9,121 nt of DNA, taken from positions 1 through 9,121 of the forward strand of contig CALMHV010000094.1 of assembly GCA_937863905.1 (NCBI GenBank). The letters run 5' to 3'. Source of the stretch: an uncultured Bacillota bacterium. GTDB lineage: Bacteria > Bacillota > Sulfobacillia > UBA995 > UBA9673. A program made the translations under genes and the position numbers. Below are positions 1 to 5,998 of this stretch, piece by piece. Under the pieces are notes generated by a model that did not search any database, was not told where the DNA came from, and saw only the letters and a list, made by a program, of their open reading frames with translations. Position 1 is the stretch's first letter. Every line of letters starts with the position of its first letter.

Positions 1-19
1 CGGCAATCCGCTGAATCGG

Positions 20-637
20 CTAGCTGCGGCTCCTTCTTGCCGGGCGGTGGCCGTTCCTGCCAGGCCGCCGGACACCCTCGGGTTCCGACGGGCTCTCCTC
101 GTTACCCGCGGAGGATTCGTCGAACTCCCCCGGGGGGTTGCCCGCCACCGTGCTCGAGGTCCCGTACCTGGCCACAGCCTCCCAGGCCTCCGCGCCGCCC
201 CGGCCATCCTCCGCGAAGAGGCTGAAGTCCGGAGGGACCTCCTCCTCGGGCGGCCGCTTCAGGTGCGGGGCCTGCTCCTCTTCCACCACCTCCTCGCACC
301 GCACGCAGAACCCGGTCCACGGGACGACCTCCAGACGTTCCGGAGGTATGGCCTGCCCGCAGCGCCGGCAGACCCCGTAGGCATCGCCCTCGAGGCGGGC
401 GAGCGCGTCCCGGACCAGTCCGAGCGTGGCCATCAGGTCCTCGCGGAAGCCGAAGTCCTTCTCGCGCTCGAAGGTCTCGGTGGCGATGTCGGCCGGGTGG
501 TTGTCGCAGACAGCGCTCTCGCCCAGCGACTCGCCGAGGGACCGGTCGAGCCCCCGCCGGCCCAAAGCAGCGATACCTTCCTCGAGCCGGCGCTTCTCCG
601 CCTCCAACCGGAACCTGAACCTGGCCTTGTTGATCAA
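20..637 (-). CDS. TraR/DksA C4 zinc-finger protein, YteA-like
   Basis: This 205-residue protein resembles the YteA family of TraR/DksA-type zinc-finger proteins found in spore-forming Bacillota. An N-terminal basic helix (about 1-30) is followed by the family motif DNHPAD (45-50) with ETFEREKD just after it. A C4 zinc finger follows: CRRC at 90-93 and CVRC at 111-114, 17 residues apart. The stretch RPPEEEVPPDF (128-138) and the later AWEAVARYGTS also match YteA. The last 25 residues or so are rich in Arg, Ser and Pro and look disordered. The start is a TTG preceded by a strong purine tract (GGAGG about 6 bases upstream). DksA relatives act on RNA polymerase, but a molecular role for YteA-type proteins is not established, so function here is inferred from family only. 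It follows DUF5665 by 47 bases. In related genomes this pair often precedes lspA, which would lie beyond the left edge. Confidence 0.9.
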   Translation of the reverse strand: MINKARFRFRLEAEKRRLEEGIAALGRRGLDRSLGESLGESAVCDNHPADIATETFEREKDFGFREDLMATLGLVRDALARLEGDAYGVCRRCGQAIPPERLEVVPWTGFCVRCEEVVEEEQAPHLKRPPEEEVPPDFSLFAEDGRGGAEAWEAVARYGTSSTVAGNPPGEFDESSAGNEESPSEPEGVRRPGRNGHRPARRSRS

Positions 638-672
638 AGCCCTCCTCCTCTCGCTTCCCGCTCACGGGGAAA

Positions 673-685
673 GGCGGCCGCCGCC
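673..685 (-). terminator. Small GC hairpin directly after the DUF5665 stop
   Basis: In the transcript the sequence GGCGG-CGG-CCGCC forms a 5-bp stem with a 3-base loop, beginning at the last base of the DUF5665 stop codon and followed by UUUCCCC. The U tract is only three bases, so this is at best a weak terminator or attenuator between DUF5665 and the zinc-finger gene. It could be chance in GC-rich DNA. Confidence 0.25.
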
Positions 686-1050
686 TACGGACCCTGAAGA
701 CGGCCCTGCACTATGCGCACGACGTCGGCGATGAAGTCCCCGAGGCCCGGGAGGTTCAGCCTGACCAGGTGCTGCAGCACGGCTAGGGAGAGGGCCCCGA
801 GGAGGGTGAACCCGATGGCGATGCCGAAACCGCGACCGATACCGGACAGGAAGTTGAGGAAGAACATGCGCCTGGGGTTCCGGATCAGCTCCACGAACTC
901 GGCGATGTTGAGGTTCTCGATGTGCTGGGTGTAGTCGGCCAGGCGCTGGGTCAAGGTGCGGACCGACCGCTCGGACGCCGGCGCCGCCTCCGGAGGCCGC
1001 GGGTAGCCGCCGTCCCCGCGTTCCCCGAACGGCCCCGGTGTCCTCCTCAA
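685..1050 (-). CDS. DUF5665 membrane protein
   Basis: This is a 121-residue protein of the DUF5665 type. The N-terminal 30 residues are Pro/Gly/Arg-rich and probably disordered. A predicted amphipathic segment (about 31-58, containing NIAEFVELIRNPRR) follows, then the family's most recognisable part, FLNFLSGIGRGFGIAIGFTLLGAL (split around residues 64-87), which is a membrane segment. A second hydrophobic helix at 88-100 and a short amphipathic tail FIADVVRIVQ complete it. The function of the family is unknown. I chose the TTG at 1050 because GGGGAGG sits seven bases upstream. A GTG two codons earlier has no spacing to that Shine-Dalgarno, and a longer open frame to 1215 overlaps the end of the FemAB gene and has no family similarity. 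Proximity to divIVA and the YteA-like gene is typical for Clostridia, in my memory of these loci. Confidence 0.85.
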   Translation of the reverse strand: MRRTPGPFGERGDGGYPRPPEAAPASERSVRTLTQRLADYTQHIENLNIAEFVELIRNPRRMFFLNFLSGIGRGFGIAIGFTLLGALSLAVLQHLVRLNLPGLGDFIADVVRIVQGRLQGP

Positions 1051-1055
1051 CGCCA

Positions 1056-1095
1056 CCCCTCCCCGGGAGGTAATCTCCCCCCAGGATAGGAGGGG
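1056..1095 (-). promoter_or_regulatory. Nested stem-loop covering the DUF5665 ribosome-binding site
   Basis: Between the FemAB stop and the DUF5665 start the transcript contains CCCCUCC (1095-1089), then GGGAG-loop-CUCCC (1079-1065), then GGAGGGG (1062-1056). The first and last segments are exact 7-base complements and the inner pair gives a 5-bp stem. The last segment is the Shine-Dalgarno of the TTG start at 1050, so folding would hide it. This could make DUF5665 translation depend on ribosomes arriving from the upstream gene. Function is inferred; only the complementarity is seen. Confidence 0.4.
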
Positions 1096-1106
1096 TAGTC
1101 GGCTAC

Positions 1107-2234
1107 CTACCCCACGTCCTCGGGTGAGGCGGCCAGGTTCCCGCCGGCGCTCCGGCGCAGCCTGGCCCGGAGGCGGCGGTAGGCGGGTTCCCCGTAGGTG
1201 TAGGCCCGGTACCACGCCGGCCGCAGGACAAGGTCGAACTCTCCGGCAAACTCGGTGAACTCCGCGCCGAACCCCTTCTTGAAACGGTACAGGCCGTAGA
1301 GCGGGTCGGAGGGTTCGACACGCCCCGACACGCCGCGGAAGTCGTAGAGGCTGCAGCCGCGGTCAAGGGCCCACTGGATCATCGTCCACTGGAGCAGGTA
1401 GTTCGGCATCACCTCGCGGCGCGTGTTGGAGGAGGCCCCGTAGACGTACCAGACCTTGTCCGCCAGCGCGAAGGCGATGGTCCCGGCCAGGGTCTCGCCC
1501 GCGTGGTCGGCCAGGAAGAGGCGGGCCAGACCCGGCTTGACGAGGATGTCCCACATGTCCCGGTAGTAGCTCTCGGCCCGGATGAGGAACCGGTCGCGGC
1601 GGGCGGTCTCGACCAGGATGCGGTAGAAGACGCGGAGGTCCTCGAGGCTGGCGCCGACGCGCACGGTCACCCCGCGGCGCTCGGCCAGGCGGATGTTGTA
1701 CCGGGTCTTGGGGTGGAAGCCGGCCAGGATGTCCCCGAGAGCGCCGTGAAGAGGGAGGCGGAAGACGAAGCGGGGCTGCACGCCCTCGAAGCCCAGCCCG
1801 CGGGCCATCTGACGCAAGCCCAGGCGCCGCAGGCGCTGGATGACGTCGCTCCGGCCGGCGGGGATGTCCGGGTCGATCTTGAGGGCGATGGCCCCGCGAC
1901 GCCGGAGGACGGCTCCCACGGACCGGAAGAGTTCGGTCATGGCCGGTTCATCCTCGTAATCGAGGACCGGGCCACGCGGGGCGTAGCCGAGGAAGAGCTG
2001 GAGACCGGGAAGCGGGAGGCGCCTGAGGAGGACGGAGATGGCCCCGCGCACGGCGCCCGCCGGCCCCTCCTCGACCAGGAAGCGGAGAGGCGTCCAGCCG
2101 GTGCGGGCCTTGAGGTCGCCCCAAGCGACAGTCTGAAGGATGTGGCTCTTGGGTCCGCGGCCTACGTACTCGCGGAAACGCTCAAGACCCGGGCCGTCGC
2201 CCGGGTCCACGGCCAGAGTACGGAGTTCGGGCAA
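1107..2234 (-). CDS. FemAB/FemX-family peptidoglycan aminoacyltransferase
   Basis: This 375-residue protein is a full-length member of the FemAB family (lipid II:glycine glycyltransferase type, paired GNAT folds). Visible family signatures are HILQTVAWGDLK (31-42) followed by GW, GYAPRGPV (83-90), LKIDP (118-122), FHPKTRYNIRLAERRGV (173-189), YYRDMW (223-228), YVYGASSN (263-270), MPNYLLQW (276-283) and LYRFKKGFG (315-323). Such enzymes transfer an amino acid from aminoacyl-tRNA onto the peptide stem of lipid II at the cytoplasmic face, building or branching cross-bridges. The amino acid used here cannot be read from sequence. The start is a TTG three bases after the DUF167 stop. An AGGGAG inside the end of that gene supplies the Shine-Dalgarno, so the two are probably translationally coupled. 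Placement after divIVA suggests co-expression with polar/septal wall growth. Related enzymes also modify other acceptors, so lipid II as substrate is inference. Confidence 0.88.
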   Translation of the reverse strand: MPELRTLAVDPGDGPGLERFREYVGRGPKSHILQTVAWGDLKARTGWTPLRFLVEEGPAGAVRGAISVLLRRLPLPGLQLFLGYAPRGPVLDYEDEPAMTELFRSVGAVLRRRGAIALKIDPDIPAGRSDVIQRLRRLGLRQMARGLGFEGVQPRFVFRLPLHGALGDILAGFHPKTRYNIRLAERRGVTVRVGASLEDLRVFYRILVETARRDRFLIRAESYYRDMWDILVKPGLARLFLADHAGETLAGTIAFALADKVWYVYGASSNTRREVMPNYLLQWTMIQWALDRGCSLYDFRGVSGRVEPSDPLYGLYRFKKGFGAEFTEFAGEFDLVLRPAWYRAYTYGEPAYRRLRARLRRSAGGNLAASPEDVG

Positions 2235-2237
2235 AGA

Positions 2238-2555
2238 TCAAGGCTCCCTTCCGGCGAGAGACCGCAGGCGCGCCTCCAACTCCTCGCGCCCGAGGCCCGT
2301 GACTCTCACTATCTTGTCCCTGCTCGCCGGTCCGGCCACCACCTCGACCTCAGCCTCTTTGACGCCCAGCTTCTCCGCCAGCAAAGTCAAAAGGGCCCGG
2401 TTGGCCCGGCCCCTCTCGGGCGGAGCGGCAATCCGCACCGCCAGTGCGTCACCAAAGAAACCCGCAATCTCGGTTCGGGAGGCTCCCGGACGGACCCTGA
2501 CCTTGAAGGTCGCCTCGGGCGTTCCCGCCCGTGGCCCGTCCTTGCCCCCTATCAG
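2238..2555 (-). CDS. yggU: DUF167/YggU family protein with a non-canonical start
   Basis: The first canonical start codon in this frame gives only about 66 residues and cuts off the first strands of the domain. Reading further upstream in frame adds TFKVRVRPGASRTEIAGFFGDALAV, which is the standard DUF167 N-terminus and joins smoothly to RIAAPPERGRANRALL, the family hallmark. With a CTG start at 2555 the protein is 105 residues, close to the usual size of about 95-100. That CTG shares its last two bases with the divIVA stop (CTGA) and has GAGGAGG seven bases upstream. No ATG, GTG or TTG occurs in frame between 2555 and the internal GTG in ALAV. An ATA follows the CTG and is a weaker alternative. 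The family is a small conserved alpha/beta protein of unknown function. The downstream FemAB gene begins three bases after its stop. Confidence 0.85.
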   Translation of the reverse strand: MIGGKDGPRAGTPEATFKVRVRPGASRTEIAGFFGDALAVRIAAPPERGRANRALLTLLAEKLGVKEAEVEVVAGPASRDKIVRVTGLGREELEARLRSLAGREP

Positions 2556-3238
2556 GTGCCTTCCTCCTCGTCGGACTCGCCCGGCCCTTGGACCGGCCTC
2601 CCGCGGACAGGCGCGTCCTGCCCCGCCGACGCTGGTTCACCCCAAAGGTTCGGACGGGGAGTCCCCTCGCGTCCGGAATTCGCCTGGCGGTCGAGGCGGC
2701 CTCCGTCTTCGCCGTCATCATCACCGTAGCGAGCCGTAATGGCGGCGGCCCGCGGCGAAACGGCGAAGGGCGCCGTCCCGGACTCGGCTTCCTTGAGTTC
2801 GGCCTCCTGGAAGATCTCGAGCTGGGCCTGAAGCATGGTCTTTACCCGCAGGCGGAACAACTCGGCCTCGCGCCGGAGTTCGCCGTAGTCGTCGACCGCC
2901 TGCTTGGCTCGGACCTTCGTCTCGTCCATGAGGCGCTGCGCGTCCATCTCCGCGCGCTCCCGGATGACCCCGGCCTCTTTCTCGCCGGCGAAACGCACCT
3001 CTTCCGCCGCCTGCTGGGCCAAGAGGAGGGTCTTGTTCAGGGAGTCCTCCACTGTGCGGTAGCGCACGAGAGCCTGTTCAATATCGTCCAACCGGTCCTT
3101 GAGTTCCCCGTTCTCGCGGATTACGGCTTCGAACTCCTTGACCAGTTGGTCGAGGAACTCGTCAACTTCCGATTCTGAATACCCGCGAAGAACCCGCTTG
3201 AACTCCTTGTTGTGGATGTCCAAGGGCGTAAGGGTCAC
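2552..3238 (-). CDS. divIVA: DivIVA cell-division/polarity protein
   Basis: This is DivIVA, the curvature-sensing coiled-coil protein that gathers at septa and poles in Gram-positive bacteria. Reading from the GTG at 3238, the N-terminus VTLTPLDIHNKEFKRVLRGY aligns without gaps to the Bacillus subtilis membrane-binding domain. Arg18 is kept and the tip residue Phe17 is Leu, a common substitution. EVDEFLDQL and a first coiled coil run to about residue 60, and a long second coiled coil to about residue 155. The last 65-70 residues are acidic, Gly/Pro-rich and probably disordered (GDDDGEDGG, then ending SDEEEGT). I prefer GTG 3238 to the TTG at 3271 because the family begins exactly here and a G-rich tract (GGTGGGG) lies about 5 bases upstream. 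The 228-residue length is longer than B. subtilis DivIVA (164) because of the tail. Its stop overlaps the proposed start of the DUF167 gene. Confidence 0.95.
   Translation of the reverse strand: MTLTPLDIHNKEFKRVLRGYSESEVDEFLDQLVKEFEAVIRENGELKDRLDDIEQALVRYRTVEDSLNKTLLLAQQAAEEVRFAGEKEAGVIRERAEMDAQRLMDETKVRAKQAVDDYGELRREAELFRLRVKTMLQAQLEIFQEAELKEAESGTAPFAVSPRAAAITARYGDDDGEDGGRLDRQANSGREGTPRPNLWGEPASAGQDAPVRGRPVQGPGESDEEEGT
2563..2569 (-). promoter_or_regulatory. Shine-Dalgarno for the CTG start of yggU
   Basis: GAGGAGG lies within the acidic end of divIVA (codons for Asp-Glu-Glu) exactly seven bases before the CTG at 2555. It is the main reason for placing the DUF167 start there, although a run of Glu codons would give a similar sequence by chance. 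Confidence 0.55.
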
Positions 3239-3275
3239 GGAAGCCCCACCCCCAAGCCGAGAATCAACCAAGACG

Positions 3276-3291
3276 GCCGGCTGACGCCGGC
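3276..3291 (-). other. Small hairpin in the yggT-divIVA gap
   Basis: GCCGGC, a 4-base spacer and GCCGGC form a 6-bp stem in the 99-base gap upstream of divIVA. There is no U tract after it. The gap has no convincing -35/-10 pair that I can see. Its meaning is unclear; it may be chance. Confidence 0.2.
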
Positions 3292-3337
3292 AAAGCGTAC
3301 CGCGTCAGGTTTCGACGGTTGGACACAAGTTCCTCCC

Positions 3338-3637
3338 CTACATGACACGGAGCAGGGCGAAGGTAAGCAGCCGTCCGAGGAGGTCAAGGACAATGATGAC
3401 CACCAGGGGGGAAAAATCGAATGACAGCCCGACATTCGGGAGGAGCCGGCGCACCGGGGCGAGGAGCGGCTCGGTGCCGTCGACGAGGTAGTCAGTGATG
3501 GTGCCCAGGACCGGGCCGAAGCGGTCGCGCCCCCTGAACAAGAGGACGCTCGCCAAAACGGTGCGGAGGACCAGCACGAAGATGGCCAGGGTAATGAGGA
3601 CGTTTACCAGCACGACCAGGGATGGGACGCTGACCAC
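3338..3637 (-). CDS. yggT: YggT/YlmG family membrane protein
   Basis: This 99-residue protein is a single YggT unit. Residues 6-34 form the first membrane segment. A loop contains the family signature TEPLLAPVRRLLP (55-67) and the second segment begins with DFSPLVVIIVLDLL (74-87). YlmG/YggT proteins lie in the division cluster of many Gram-positives and, in plastids and cyanobacteria, affect nucleoid or division-site organisation; the bacterial role is not settled. The gene begins 14 bases after the yggS stop, where sepF would normally stand. The start is uncertain: the GTG at 3637 directly abuts its GGGGAG tract with no spacer, and the next canonical start (GTG at Val9) lies too far from that tract. 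The family N-terminus supports a start close to 3637. Confidence 0.88.
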   Translation of the reverse strand: MVSVPSLVVLVNVLITLAIFVLVLRTVLASVLLFRGRDRFGPVLGTITDYLVDGTEPLLAPVRRLLPNVGLSFDFSPLVVIIVLDLLGRLLTFALLRVM

Positions 3638-3651
3638 CTCCCCAGCATAGG

Positions 3652-4443
3652 CTACCCCCCTCGGGGGCCGAAAATCGCGGTTCCGACCCGGACCAGATTG
3701 GCCCCTTCGGCAACAGCCACCTCGTAGTCCTGGCTCATGCCCATGGACAGGAGGTCAAGGGAGACTCCCGCCAATCTGAGACCAGCGAGTTCGCGCGCCA
3801 GAGCCAGGAGCTTTCGGAAGACAGGTCGCGATTCCTCCGGGTCGGCGGAGAAGGGAGCGATGGTCATGAGTCCCCTCACGCCAAGGCCCGGAAGGCCGGC
3901 GACCACCCTCAGCAGCCCCGCGGCCGCGTCCGGGTCCACGCCGAACTTGGTCTCCTCGCCAGCCAGGTTGACCTGGAGCAAGACCTCGACGGTCGCACGC
4001 CGGGCCCCCGCCGGGTCGGGACCTTCCCGCAGTCTCCCTGCCGCCGCCGAGAGCGCGGCGGCCACGCGCAGGCTGTCGACGGAGTGGATGAGGTCGAAGT
4101 TGGCCGCGGCACGCCCGGCCTTGTTGGTCTGCAGGTGTCCGATGAGGTGCCACCTCAGAGGTGTGGGGCCCTCGGCCAGGGCCTCCCGCTTGGCCACGCC
4201 TTCTTGGACCCGGTTCTCCCCCAGGTCGGTGATTCCGGCCTGGACAGCCTCCCGCACGAGACCGACCGGCACACCCTTGGCCACGGCGACAAGGCGGATG
4301 GACTCAGGAGTCCGCCCGGCCTTGCGGGCGGCCCGGGCGATCCTCTCTCTGACTTCCGCCAGATTGGCCCGGACATCCGGGGAGCCGGCCCCGCTAGAGT
4401 CGGTCGTGCCGAATCCCTCCTCGCGGCCCCGCCGCCAGGTCAC
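3652..4443 (-). CDS. yggS: YggS/YlmE family PLP-binding protein
   Basis: This is the PLP homeostasis protein of the YggS/PROSC family, a single alanine-racemase-like barrel that binds pyridoxal phosphate without known catalytic turnover. Conserved blocks are VRANLAEVRERIARAARKAGR, LVAVAKG with the PLP lysine (Lys56 counting from 4443), GENRVQE, WHLIGHLQTNK, IHSVDS, VNLAGEETKFG, LSMGMSQDYEVAVAEGANLVRVG and the C-terminal FGPRGG. The start is unresolved. The nearest canonical codons are GTGs at 4443 and 4467, one in each copy of a 24-bp tandem repeat, giving 263 or 271 residues against a usual 220-235. The best Shine-Dalgarno (GAGGAGGG, 4415-4422) instead faces an ACG at 4407, which would give 251 residues beginning (M)TDSSGAGSPDVRANL. 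I used 4443 as the conservative boundary. Every option overlaps the end of the HlyD-like gene. Confidence 0.92.
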   Translation of the reverse strand: MTWRRGREEGFGTTDSSGAGSPDVRANLAEVRERIARAARKAGRTPESIRLVAVAKGVPVGLVREAVQAGITDLGENRVQEGVAKREALAEGPTPLRWHLIGHLQTNKAGRAAANFDLIHSVDSLRVAAALSAAAGRLREGPDPAGARRATVEVLLQVNLAGEETKFGVDPDAAAGLLRVVAGLPGLGVRGLMTIAPFSADPEESRPVFRKLLALARELAGLRLAGVSLDLLSMGMSQDYEVAVAEGANLVRVGTAIFGPRGG

Positions 4444-5893
4444 CGCGCGGCCCCGCCGCCAGGTCACCGCGAGCCCCCCGCCCGAGGCCGATGCGCAGAC
4501 CTTCCTTGACCAGCCACGGGTTGGAGACGACCTCGGTCCCGGTTGGCAGACCCTCCACCACAACCAGGTCGCCACTCCCGCCGACCACCGTGACCGGCCG
4601 GAAATGGCAGGTCCGCGCGGCGCCATCCACGGTGAAGACCCCGTCCTGCCCGCCGCGGCGGACCACGGCCTTCCCGGGCACGACCGTCCCCCGGTAGGTG
4701 TGCACGACGATGGTCGCCTTGACCTGGCGCACCGAGGCCATGCCGTCGAGAAACTCCTGCGTCCGGTAGGTCGCCACGCAGTACCCGTTCCTCTCCTTGT
4801 TCCCGATGTGGTGAAGGAAGGCCACCGTCTCCCGTCGCCCCTCGAACCCGGGGAAGCGGAGGACCACCTCCCGGGCCAGGGTCAGTCTGTCCACTTCGCT
4901 GTTGGCGACGATGACCGAAACGAAAGCCTCGGCGTCCCCGATGAGCTTGGCGACCGGGTCGCCGGCGTGAACCCTGGTCTGGTCCGCTGTCGTGGCCTGA
5001 CGCCTGGCCATGGTCAGCAGTTGTTTGGTCGTGTACTGGCCGATGCTCTCCGGAGTCAGGGTCTCCTCCAGACCGTCGAGCGAATAGGAGATGATCCCCG
5101 CCCCGGGGGTGAGGACCGGAAAGATGGCCTGCGACAGGGCAGTCCTCGCTGTGGCCAGGGAGGCCTCGATCGCCGCCCGGTCCTTCCGGATGGACGCCAG
5201 GCGTCGGCTGGCCTCGGTCACCTCCTGGCGCACGGTGCCGAGCGACGCCGTGAGCTGATCGATGCCTTCAAAGTCGCTGGCCAGGCAGGCAGCCCGCAGT
5301 CCCGAGGCCGTCTGGACAACCTCGGCCTCCAGAGCGGCGATAGTATCGACGAGGGTCTTCTCTTCCGCGTCGTTGTTGGCGTTGAATGCGGCGAGGTCCG
5401 TTTCGAACTGGGCCACCCCGGCCTCGGCCTGTTGCCTCTCTTCCGTGTCCGAAAGGCTGGCGATCTCGGCGTCTTTCCGCGCGCGCGTCCCCTCGCCCAG
5501 AGTCAGGGTCACCGTCCCCGTGACCGGCGAACGCAGGACGGTCTCGTCGCGCACCAGGATGCTCTCGCCTGAGGCGAGGTCCTCCAGTTCGCCCTCCTGG
5601 GCGACCACCGTGCCGACCAGTTGCTTGAGAACCATGGTCTTCAGGGTGGCGTATCCGCCGGCGGCGAGCAAAAGGGCCAGCACGAGGATGACGAGAACCG
5701 GACGCAGCCAGCGGACGGGTTTACGGCCGGATGGATTCCGGCCTCGACGCTGGACGTGCCGGCTCCGGGCTCCCGAACTGATGGGCCGGCCGGCGCGGGC
5801 GCGCCGGGAACCCGTCTCGGAGCGCCGGCCGCGGGCGCCGGAGCGAGACCGGGATATGCCGCTTTGGGTCCTGCCGCTCTCGTACCGGGCCAC
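4394..5893 (-). CDS. HlyD-like membrane-anchored periplasmic-adaptor-type protein
   Basis: This 499-residue protein begins with an extremely basic cytoplasmic tail: 19 Arg in the first 64 residues. One membrane segment follows (about 65-83, RPVLVILVLALLLAAGGYATL). Outside, a half-lipoyl/barrel region (about 112-148, with LRSPVTGTVTLTLGEG) leads into a helical coiled-coil stretch (150-255). A second barrel half follows (about 305-350), then beta-rich C-terminal domains (390-470) ending in VVEGLPTGTEVVSNPWLVKEGLRIG, the usual HlyD/RND-adaptor ending. Similar HlyD-like proteins sit beside yggS in other Clostridia, but no transporter partner is encoded here, so a role in secretion or division is not established. 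Start is GTG, with AAGGGGAAA about 12 bases upstream. The last residues carry a duplicated RGDLAAGP (475-490) from a 24-bp DNA repeat. Confidence 0.82.
   Translation of the reverse strand: MARYESGRTQSGISRSRSGARGRRSETGSRRARAGRPISSGARSRHVQRRGRNPSGRKPVRWLRPVLVILVLALLLAAGGYATLKTMVLKQLVGTVVAQEGELEDLASGESILVRDETVLRSPVTGTVTLTLGEGTRARKDAEIASLSDTEERQQAEAGVAQFETDLAAFNANNDAEEKTLVDTIAALEAEVVQTASGLRAACLASDFEGIDQLTASLGTVRQEVTEASRRLASIRKDRAAIEASLATARTALSQAIFPVLTPGAGIISYSLDGLEETLTPESIGQYTTKQLLTMARRQATTADQTRVHAGDPVAKLIGDAEAFVSVIVANSEVDRLTLAREVVLRFPGFEGRRETVAFLHHIGNKERNGYCVATYRTQEFLDGMASVRQVKATIVVHTYRGTVVPGKAVVRRGGQDGVFTVDGAARTCHFRPVTVVGGSGDLVVVEGLPTGTEVVSNPWLVKEGLRIGLGRGARGDLAAGPRGDLAAGPRGGIRHDRL
4415..4422 (-). 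promoter_or_regulatory. Strong Shine-Dalgarno inside hlyD end, before an in-frame ACG of yggS
   Basis: GAGGAGGG is followed by a 7-base spacer and then ACG (4407-4405) in the yggS frame. No ATG, GTG or TTG stands at a useful distance from it in that frame. Its position matches where YggS proteins normally begin, so it may mark the real initiation region. Confidence 0.4.
4422..4471. repeat. Perfect 24-bp tandem duplication at the hlyD/yggS overlap
   Basis: Two identical 24-bp copies (4423-4446 and 4447-4470) lie head to tail, with one extra matching base at each end. On the minus strand they encode RGDLAAGP twice in the HlyD-like frame and AVTWRRGR twice in the yggS frame. A period of 24 keeps both frames open. 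Each copy contains one of the two candidate GTG starts of yggS. Confidence 0.95.
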
Positions 5894-5998
5894 GGGTGCG
5901 GGCTTTCCCCTTTCGCTCCGCCAGAAACCAGCCGCTCCTTGGAAACTCGCCCATGATTCTTCGACGCCCGGATGGTTTCTCCCCTGGCAAGCCGGCGG

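Noticed and set aside
1051..1215. Long N-terminal extension of DUF5665
   Set aside because: It runs into the end of the FemAB gene, is low-complexity Arg/Pro/Gly, and GGGGAGG supports the TTG at 1050.
2449..2724. 91-residue minus-strand open frame between divIVA and yggU
   Set aside because: It overlaps both genes out of frame. The DUF167 domain is in another frame over the same bases and explains the region.
1503..2729. 408-residue plus-strand open frame
   Set aside because: It is antisense to the FemAB, DUF167 and divIVA genes, has no recognisable motif, and its composition mirrors those genes' codon bias.
4444..4626. N-terminal extension of YggS back to 4626
   Set aside because: The extra residues are Arg/Trp/Ser-rich, lie inside the coding end of the HlyD-like gene and have no counterpart in YggS proteins.
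3737..5572. 611-residue plus-strand open frame
   Set aside because: It lies opposite yggS and the HlyD-like gene, is Pro/Arg/Ser-rich without domain motifs, and is the kind of open frame expected antisense to GC-rich genes.
5894..5998. Possible promoter or small gene between pgeF and the HlyD-like gene
   Set aside because: A TTGCCA has no matching -10 element at proper spacing, and a short open frame starting with MGEF has no features and is out of frame with the HlyD-like gene.
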